From NCBI RefSeq assembly GCF_902459465.1, contig NC_047065.1:21341828-21405827 (forward strand): a stretch of 64,000 nt of DNA, given 5' to 3'. A model generated the notes under the pieces. That model had not been told where the DNA came from, did no database searches, and saw only the letters and a list, made by a program, of their open reading frames with translations. The translations under genes were made by a program, and so were the position numbers. Position 1 is the first letter of the stretch, and each line of letters opens with the position of its first letter. This DNA comes from Asterias rubens (taxonomy: Eukaryota > Echinodermata > Asteroidea > Forcipulatida > Asteriidae). Positions 56,516-64,000 of this stretch are shown here, one piece after another.

Positions 56516-56800
56516 GCAGCTAAAAAGAAAGCATATTCTAATTTCTTTGCCTTAGATTTTAGTTTGACTGTTAACACTGGTGACATCACAGTTTGTTCAA
56601 CACTTTGTAGAAGGACATAAAACCATTGTGTCTCAGTGACATTAATGTGCAAACCATTTAAAGTTTCCAAATTCATGTTCCATCAGCAATGAGTAGTTGT
56701 GATAATCATAATTCTCCATCCTCACACCTATAAAATGAGTTGTAAAAAATCTTTGGTTAAAAATTGAGCTGCTCAAAAGTTAAGTTGAAACATCTGTTTG

Positions 56801-58093
56801 CTACATCCACGTATCCTTTTCATTCACATCAACAGCAACGACCAAATCCGTCTCGTCCAGAGGTTCCCTCCTCATTTCAACTTCTTCATCTTTGTCCCGA
56901 GACCCCGGCTCGGGTTGGGCTGGATAACTCTGTGTGGGATAACCGTGGCCAGGCGATATGGGGGTCCGAACCTTATTGTCCGGTTTAGAGCGTGCCTTTA
57001 GTTTGCTGCGGAACAATGGGATACGGTCGCGGTTCCAGCAGAGGAAGATGGAACCAATGATGCATGTGAGGATTACTAGTCCAGGGATGATCATGGACAT
57101 CACAACGATTGCGAGACCGGCTGAATATGTGATTGCTGTAGGGAAAGAAACAAGGGATAATGTTTGTTTTTAAGGGAAGGTATATTATGTTTGGTTATTG
57201 TTGGCCTATTATGGCTCTCTTTCAACATCAGTCTTGTCACAGTTGCCAGATAAGACCTGTTAAAGGAGAGCCATAACACCCCAACAAGGTGGGTCAATGT
57301 TTGGTAATTAATCTGAAAGTTAATGGCTATAGACAAACAAAATTGTTAAAAACCTTCACTGATCATTCAGAGATAGGGCACATTTTGAGAAACATTTCAA
57401 TAATAATATTATTAATATGATAAGATATCAATTTTTATATGCTCCGAATCCAAATTTTGAATTGATTCTCAAATATGTGACTACTTTTGAAAAGAAATAA
57501 TTTCCAACGGTTATTTTTATTGTACATAATTTACATTTTTATAATAGGATTTCCAATTTTACTGGTTCCAAAGACCAAAAGTTATTTAAATAAGCTGTGT
57601 CAGTTGCACTTCTTGGAAATAAACAAAATAATAATCAATAAAAGTTGTTAAAATGCAAATTATATTGTCTAATTTCAATATACCATACCATGTTTCTTAT
57701 ATACATTTTTTTAAACCAAATGAAATAATCAGTTCCTTTTTCTGTGTCATGAAACAGGTGAAAAAGAAGGTGTGGCAATAATAATAGATTCTATCCCCCG
57801 GTTTTCTAGGCCACCAGACCAGCGGAAAAAGTGTGTTATCTTCATAAATCTATATTACAATTAGTACATCCCTCCAGAGGAGTATAGTCATACCATGGAC
57901 TCAATGATGGAGGAAGGAATGGTCATACACACAGAAGTCTGCTCTTTTACAAAAAAACAACAAAAACATTGCTCCTTATTAAATTAATTTAAACAAAATA
58001 AAAATAGACAAATTCATATTGCTTACCACTTACTCCTCCAAAATATGCACAGAACAAAACAACAACCACTAAAAACGCGTGAGCATTTGCCAT
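56801..58093 (-). CDS. Small single-pass membrane protein, two exons, not recognised
   Basis: Exon 1 is 58093-58027, with start in a strong context (ACCATGG) and donor GTAAGC. Exon 2 is 57135-56801, with acceptor CCCTACAG. The phase fits (67 + 335 nt), giving 133 residues. The N-terminus (MANAHAFLVVVVLFCAYFGG) looks like a signal peptide. A transmembrane segment follows at about residues 28-52 (VVMSMIIPGLVILTCIIGSI), then a basic stop-transfer (NRDRIPLFRSKLKARSK). The tail is Pro/Tyr-rich (GHGYPTQSYPAQPEPG) and ends acidic. The lumenal part is almost absent after signal cleavage, so a small Cys-rich exon could have been missed in the 891-base intron; I found none. Size and layout recall CYYR1 or shisa-like proteins, but no homology is claimed. 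Confidence 0.7.
57136..58026 (-). other. Intron of the small membrane protein gene
   Basis: AT-rich, with no Cys-rich exon visible on the minus strand. A shorter alternative donor (GTAAGT at 58033) exists seven bases upstream of the chosen one but would break the frame. Confidence 0.6.
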
Positions 58094-58388
58094 GGTGGTC
58101 TTTAACAAAATATCCAGCCTCTTCTTGACAAAAGTAAACAATGTGCCTTTATTTTGCAGGGACAAAATCAGTTTTGACAGTTCAGTTTGATGCCTCACTC
58201 ACACACACACGCACAACATCAACATCCGCGTTTTTTTTTGTTATTGTAAACAGCGCCCTCTATGGGTTTAGAATTGACACAACTTTCACACATTACTTTA
58301 CACACCATCACACTCGATCTTCAAAATCATCAAAATACCACAAAGTGCTACAGATTTTACTGCTAGAGAAACTTGCAAATTCCCCACA
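58094..58388. promoter_or_regulatory. Bidirectional promoter between the small membrane gene and PSME3IP1
   Basis: Only 295 bases separate two divergent start codons. It contains a CACACACA run (58201-58214) and AACAGCGCCCTCTATGG (58251-58267), a motif repeated at 62028 as AACAGCGCCCTCTGTTG. No TATA box is evident in good position. Confidence 0.65.
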
Positions 58389-61300
58389 ATGGCGAAGGAT
58401 GGTGGTTCATTCATGTCATTTGTTTCAGAGTCAGAAATTGACGAGAAGCGGAAAAAAAGACAGGAAGAATGGGAAAAAGTTCGCACCGAAGATCAGCCGC
58501 AAGGTAAGTTGGTGGGAAATTCAAGCGTTATACGTGTAATTCCGACATCAGGGGGGTTTGTTGAATGTTTTTTGGGATTTTTTGTGTGTAGGCCTAGTTA
58601 AATTAAAACCAAATGTAAAAATATTTTGAATCATGGGGGGGGGGGCGGGGTTGGTGTTAATGCACCTCTGTAATTTAACTGACATTATATCACAGTCACA
58701 CACTAAGCTTGGTTGGGCGGTTCCAGAATTTTGGGGCTCGGTTCCGGTTAAAAAAAAAGCTTGGTTCTGAGACATACCCGGTTCCACTCTATATAAAACA
58801 TAAGCCGCCGTCCCGAGCTCACACAAACACAATTGAGCCGATCTATTTTAACTGAAAATAACCAAGTTAATCAGACATCGGTCCCGAGCTCACACACACA
58901 CAATTGGAGCCGATCCATTTTTAACTAAAAATTAATACCAGAATACCCACCAATCAGACATCGTGCGACCGACCACCTATTCTCCCTGCATTTAAACAAG
59001 TCTTTGATTTGGCCGACAGTGTCCGTATATGTAGAGAGTGCAGTACGTCCATAGTGCAGTACGTCCGTAGTGCAGTAGGTCCGTAGTGCAGTACGTCCGT
59101 AATGCAGTACGTCCGTAGTGCATGCAGTGTGCCGTCTGTGTACATACAAGTGTACATGCATAGGTTCGAGCGGCAACGGTTAATCTGGTCCAATACGTAC
59201 AATTTTGACAGCTAGTCACCAGATTTGCCCCATTTTTACCACTTTCAAAAATCATGACACAAATTCTGAGGGTATGAACTTAATCCGCAATGTCTAATGC
59301 AGCCTGCCATAATTCTCAAAACACCATTTAGGAAATATTTCAAAGAAAAATGGACAAAAACTTACCAGATCCTGGAGCGAATTCATGAACCTGTCGCATC
59401 GCTTTGCAAACGCATTGTTTTGTTGTTGGGCTAAACCATTCTGTAAAAGGGGTGTTACAATGTTGCAGTGCGTGTTAGTTGCGGTAACGTAACCCTCCTG
59501 CTGACGGCATAGCCGGAGGGTTACGAAGCAAACGCAATTTGTGCAGGGCGAAATGGTGAAAAACGTACAATTTCGACAGCTAGTCAGCAGATTTGCTCCA
59601 TTTTTACCACTTTTGAAAATCATGACACAAATTCTAGAAACACGAACTTGATCCTCAATGTGTAATGAATCCTACAATATCACTCAAAACACCATTGAGG
59701 AAATAATTTGAAGAAAAGGCACAAAAACTTACCAGATTCCTTACTTATCATAACCCTCTGGCCTGGCGGCCGTCGGGAGGAGGGTTACGTTATCGCAACT
59801 AGACATAGGCATGCATCAAACATTTTCTCCATACATAACTCATTAATTAAATTAACATAATGCCTAAAATTAAAGACACTGAGTACATGTTTGGTAATTG
59901 TCAAAGACCAGTCTTCTCACTTGGTGTATCTCAACATATGCATACAATAACAAACCTGTGAAAATTTGACCTCAATTGGTTGTCGAGGTTGGGAGATACA
60001 CATGTAATAATGGAAGAAAAAACACCCTCGTCAGACGAAGTTGTGTGATTTCAGATGCTTGATTTCAGGACCTCAAAATCTAATTCTGTAATCTGAGGTC
60101 TCAAAATAAAATTTGTGGAAATTTACTTTTTCCTGAAAACTACTTTACTCCAGAGGGAGCTGTTTCTCACAATGTCTTACACTATCAACAGCTCTCCATT
60201 GCTTATTACCACAGATTTACATTAAACTTACAGTTTACACCATTTCATTTGAAGATAATGGTAGTAGAAAGCGTACCTTAAAATATAAGTTGCTGAGGTG
60301 CTCTAGTTTTTGAGAAATGAGTAAAACAATGTCATGAAAATACGTTTTATACATGCTAAAATAATTTTCGTCTCATGATCAATGAGATGAAAATTATTTT
60401 CATGACATTGTTTTACTCATTTCTCAAAAACTACAGCACCTAAGCAAGTCATATTTTCAGGGAAGCTTTCTACTATCAGTATCTTCAAACTGTGTAAGTT
60501 TAGTGTAAATCTGTGAACTTTGTGTTTTTTGTCCTACAAAAAGTTCATAGACCCTTTCAAGTTTGTGTTAAAAGTGTGTTTATACTTAGTATGCAAGGTA
60601 ATATTTTCTTCTGCAGAATGTCCTGAAGAGGATACCGACATGAGATGCCTCTACGACAAACTTCAAGAACAGAATGACAAGAAGCAAGAAGATTTTGAAG
60701 AGCAATTCAAATTCAGTAAGTTGAAGTAATTGCATTTAGAAAAGAATATCTGACACATAACTGATGGAATATTTACAAGTTGAATAGCGTCTGACTGGCA
60801 ACCTGGAACAAAGCTATTGACAAAGAAGGGAGACCGCCGACATTTGGGCTAGGTTTAACTCGGTTGAGATCGCGGAATGTTAATCTGGAGGTCGCAGAAT
60901 TTAAGTTCTGCTCCAGTTAATTTCTCTGTTTATACTAAATTATTCATAATGTAATGAACATTTCCCTTACTTATCAAATCTGCGGAAGAGCCAAATTGCA
61001 TAAATTATGTAACTTTGATTGTTTTGTTGTTGTTTTGGTTTTTAAAGTTTTGTTTTAAAGCCGTTGGACACTTTCGTTAAACAGCATTGTCCAAGGCCCA
61101 CACTTCGTGTACCACAACTTATATATAAAATAACAAACCTGTGAAAATTTAGGCTCAATCGGTCATCGGAGTCTGGAGAAAATAATGGGAAAACCCACCC
61201 TTGTTTCCCCACAGTTTCTCCGTGTCATGACATGTGTTTAAAATAAATCCGTAATGCTCGCTATCGAGAATTTGACAATGTTTTAATGTTTTCTCAAAAA

Positions 61301-63874
61301 GTAAAGCATTTCATGGAAAAATATTTCAAGGGAAGTCTTTCACCATTACCTTCTGTAAACCCTGTAAATTATTTGTTAATCTGTGAACTTTTAATTTTTT
61401 TTCTGTACCGAAAGTGTATAATGGCTTTAAGTAGATTTTGTAATAATAATACCGGTAGCTGTTAAATTTTTAATGGACCTGGAATTACAATTTTTTTTTA
61501 GAGCAAGGCCACTTTGGCCTTGGATATAGGCAAATTTTGAAGGGCACCAAGGCCAGTAGAAAGGGCACCAAGGCCAAAAGTTTCAAAATAAAGAAGGCGC
61601 GAAGGCCAGTAAGTTATCGAAGGGGTCATGAGCCTTATTAAACGAGTAAATAAACAAAATTGCTAGAGGTTTCTCTATGGGTGGTTAACCCAATGGAACA
61701 GTCTTTTATGACTAAGATATTGATAAATCGTATGTTATTCAAGATATTGATAAATCATATCTTATTCATAAAGAAACCAAATGATTTTGTAAAAAAAAGA
61801 AGTAAAAAAAAAAAGAATTTCTATGAAGAAAAAAATAATCGTAAGTTAACTTTCTTGCATTTGGGGCATAGTTCACAAATTCATCTTTTACATCTTCCTC
61901 CAAACGCTCTTTTTGCGTCTTTATTTTGGCAAATTCCTTTGTAAACATTACTAAGAGTCATTTCATTCACCAACAATATTTCGTCCGTTCACAAACGGAG
62001 GATACCATATATGGGCATTTTAACAACAGCGCCCTCTGTTGATCAATGGATTGTGTTAGACTGGTTCCTTCTGAAATCGGGACGTCAGATAAACGAGCGT
62101 GTGGATTATATGCGATGCAGGTTAACGCTAGCGTGTGGATTGACTCAAGAGTGGAATCTCCGTTGCGCTTGTAACGTTGAATACCATGACTGTCAATAAT
62201 AAAATCTTGGGCTTGGGTTAAAAAAAGGGCACGACGGCCACCGGGAAAAAAGGGCACGTCAGTTTTGGCCGTGAAAATGGTATTTTTTCGAAGGGCATCG
62301 ACGGCCGTGGCCGCCGTGTAATTCCAGGCCTGAGATATCCTTTTATTTACCGATTTTTAAAAAAGAATTAAAACTGTTGATAAGGCTTGACCAATGTTTG
62401 TTTTTTTGTTCTAAGGTAAAAAAAAAAACTTCCATCTTTTTATAGATACAAATTCTTCACTTATTGTTATTTATTATATTCAACTAATGATAATGTTAAC
62501 CTCTCCAGGGTTATGGGATTCGTTCCAGTTTCGGACTTAAATAAAACATAAATTATTCTACCCTTCCCATTCCCCACCAAATATAGAGAACATGGTGAGA
62601 GGTATTGACGAAGAAGAGAGTAAATTTCTTGACGAGGTCGCCGACCGCCAGATGGAGCTAGAGACGAGACGGTGGAAGGAAGAGAACGAGATGGTTGCAG
62701 AGATCAAACAGTACACAATATCCTTTTAAAAATCATTCAATCAATTACCAAGAAGCGATGTTCTGTTATCATCGTGATATCAAATCCCTTTACGTTATGG
62801 TAGGGGTTCTTGTATAATCACAGTGACCCCGGTAAATGATGATTTACAAGTAGTAAATGGGTCTGGCAAGCCCGCATTAATTTGATCATGTTGGGTCTCG
62901 TACTGCAGTGTGCCTTAAAACTTTGGTTGTAAAAAAAAATTCTGTGATTTGTCTGTTGAGGGTCTTATCCAAAGAAAATTCAGTACCTCAAAACTGGTTA
63001 TTTTCTATAAAAAAAACTCAACTGCAGAGCTTCAGTGCTTTTCACCGAGTAAGTTTTTATAGTCGTTAATCTTTGGAGTACCGTAGACTCTCATTATAAC
63101 AAGGTCGCTGAGACTTCCAAAGAACCTCTTTACAACTGGTAACTTGTTATAAGAGTACAGAGAAACAAAGAAGTGCAAAGCAGAAATGAGATTCGGGACT
63201 TCAGAATAATGTACTCTTTATAAGCAGAACCTCTTTAAAGCCATTGGACCCTTTCGGTAAACAGTATTGTCTAAGGCCCACACTTTGTGTACCACAACTT
63301 CTATATCAAATAACAAACCTGTGAAAATTTAGGCTCAATCGGTCATCGGAGTCGAGAGAAAACAACGGAAAAACCCACCCTTGTTTCCGTGCGTTTCGCC
63401 GTGTCATGACATGTGTTTAAAATAAATCCGTAATTCTCGTTAACGAGAGTTTATATTGTTTTGCTGTTTTCTCAAAAAGTAAAGCATTTCATGGAATAAT
63501 ATTTCAAGAGAAGTCTTTCACCATTGCCTTCTGTAAACCCTGTAAGTTATTTGTAAATCTGTGAACTTTTATTTTTTTTTCTGAACCGAAAGGGTCCAAT
63601 GGCTTTAAATACAGTGGTCTTTATAAACGAGAGCCGACTGTGCTTGTACTTACCAACGTATGACTCTACCTTTAAACTCAATAATTAAAAATGTTGTTTC
63701 TTCCTTAATGAGATGATATCACGATAGGGTGATACCAATTGATGACACAAAGAAACGAGTGAGCGTCAAACCACAGTCTGCAGCAGAGGTTTCAGCAACG
63801 GCTAAGACGGGGACGTCATCTACGAGTAGGAGGTCTCAAGCAACACTCCTAGCTGGAGCCGTTAAAAGAAAGAG
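58389..63874 (+). CDS. PSME3IP1: PSME3-interacting protein (FAM192A/NIP30), 5' four exons, runs off the window
   Basis: Exons: 58389-58503, 60617-60715, 62587-62717 and 63723-63874; the 3' part lies beyond the right edge. The protein matches the vertebrate family in order: [20 protein letters not shown], then [40 protein letters not shown], and [10 protein letters not shown]. Human PSME3IP1 is a nuclear protein that binds the proteasome activator PA28-gamma (PSME3). Acidic-basic heptads in exons 1-3 predict coiled coil. Introns 1 and 2 have GT-AG ends. Intron 3 appears to be U12-type AT-AC. The visible part encodes about 165 residues; the family is about 250. Confidence 0.93.
59035..59125. 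repeat. 16-bp tandem repeat, PSME3IP1 intron 1
   Basis: The unit GTGCAGTACGTCCGTA recurs about five times with one or two changes per copy. Confidence 0.92.
59197..59745. repeat. Pair of 175-base direct repeats, PSME3IP1 intron 1
   Basis: Copies at about 59197-59373 and 59566-59742 share CGTACAATTT, GACAGCTAGTCA, ATTTTTACCACTTT, AAATCATGACACAAATTCT and AAAAACTTACCAGAT. Read on the minus strand, each carries CTGGTAAGTTTTT, a good splice donor. Between and beyond them are GTAACCCTCCTGCTGACGGC-type palindromes (59489, 59753). Confidence 0.8.
59870..60208. mobile_element. Group A MITE, right end replaced, PSME3IP1 intron 1
   Basis: Left end TTAAAGACACTGAGTACATG. It continues through AAAGACCAGTCTTCTCACTT to CTCCATTGCTTATTACC, where it joins the group C element below without its own right end. 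Confidence 0.85.
60209..60562. mobile_element. Group C MITE, left end truncated, PSME3IP1 intron 1
   Basis: ATTTACATTAAACTTACAG, the central inverted pair (AACAATGTCATGAAAATACG / TATTTTCATGACATTGTTTT), and GTCCTACAAAAAGTTCATAG match 46180-46511. Confidence 0.85.
60845..60955 (+). repeat. Diverged S2-type SINE fragment, PSME3IP1 intron 2
   Basis: ATGTTAATCTGGAGGTCGCA and AGTTCTGCTCCAGTTAATTT align with CCGGAGGTTGCAGGTTCTAC and CCTAGTCAATTT at 8.9 kb. Confidence 0.45.
61055..61430. mobile_element. TTAA-ended MITE, group B, PSME3IP1 intron 2
   Basis: Left end TTAAAGCCGTTGGACACTTT; right end ACCGAAAGTGTATAATGGCT then TTAA. Confidence 0.92.
61477..62334. mobile_element. Non-autonomous TIR element with CCTGGAATTACA ends, PSME3IP1 intron 2
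   Basis: Short inverted ends, CCTGGAATTACA and TGTAATTCCAGG, bracket about 860 bases. The left subterminal region repeats AAGGGCACCAAGGCC; the right repeats AAAGGGCACGACGGCC and AAGGGCATCGACGGCC. The interior includes ACAGCGCCCTCTGTTGATC. Fragments with GGGCACCAAGGCC at 5.5, 15.3 and 21.9 kb may be relics. No target duplication could be settled. Confidence 0.7.
62718..63722 (+). other. U12-type AT-AC intron (PSME3IP1 intron 3)
   Basis: The 5' end reads ATATCCTTTT (62718-62727), the minor-spliceosome donor. Near the 3' end TTCCTTAAT (63701-63709) fits the U12 branch site, about 14 bases before the terminal AC at 63721-63722. Splicing joins TAC ACA to GAT AGG in phase 0. A GT-AG alternative (donor GTACAC at 62711, acceptor GATAG ending 63727) also keeps frame but has weak sites. 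Confidence 0.8.
63235..63608. mobile_element. TTAA-ended MITE, group B, inside the U12 intron
   Basis: Left end TTAAAGCCATTGGACCCTTT; right end ACCGAAAGGGTCCAATGGCT then TTAA. Both ends changed in step (GGACACTTT to GGACCCTTT), so the TIRs still pair. Confidence 0.92.
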
Positions 63875-63888
63875 GTAAGTAGAGATTC

Positions 63889-64000
63889 AGGCCCGATGCT
63901 TCACGGAGGTGGACAGGAATTCTGAGTAGCAAACGGTGACTTTGGTGGTCAAGTTTAGACTTAGTGGTATCTTTTCTTACCTTCCAAACCCTGGTTTGAA
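63889..64000 (+). repeat. Start of a repeat R1 copy near the window edge
   Basis: CAGGCCCGATGCTTCACGGA matches the start of R1. It begins just inside PSME3IP1 intron 4. Confidence 0.5.

Noticed and set aside
59294-59623. 109-codon minus-strand frame as a real gene
   Set aside because: It is built across a direct repeat and a palindromic repeat in a PSME3IP1 intron; kept only as a low-interest finding.

Overview
The window is animal nuclear DNA with three recognisable protein genes, one unrecognised small gene, and a dense load of short transposons. The genes have metazoan-type introns. The repeat landscape (abundant palindromic MITEs ending in TTAA, tRNA-derived SINEs) suggests an echinoderm, most likely a sea star. 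That assignment rests on general resemblance, not on a database match.

Layout. At 2.9-3.9 kb lies the 5' coding exon of a thiamine triphosphatase (THTPA, plus strand); its C-terminal exon was not found. From 4 to 27.8 kb I see no convincing gene, only MITEs, SINEs, simple repeats and one satellite-like array (20.8-21.6 kb). From 27.8 to 35.1 kb is a tandem array of 40 tRNA-Val units of about 182 bp, all on the minus strand, with anticodons CAC, AAC and TAC interleaved; about 26 look intact. RSPRY1 (plus, 38.27-49.25 kb) is complete in 13 coding exons with consensus splice sites. A small minus-strand gene (56.80-58.09 kb, two exons, 133 residues, one membrane span) is head to head with PSME3IP1/FAM192A (plus, from 58.39 kb), which runs off the right edge after four exons.

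The genes do not form a pathway. RSPRY1 and PSME3IP1 are also close neighbours in human (16q13), so the pairing looks like old microsynteny. The third PSME3IP1 intron reads as a U12-type AT-AC intron with matching 5' site and branch point.

The repeats are informative because several are nested. An empty-site comparison gives a CCGG target duplication for one family (41.0 and 52.0 kb). A MITE inside a SINE gives TTAA (46.2 kb), and another inside a SINE gives TAA (40.3 kb). Two long hairpin elements (23.3 and 37.8 kb) carry a sequence equal to the metazoan histone mRNA 3' stem-loop, next to a degenerate hammerhead-like motif.
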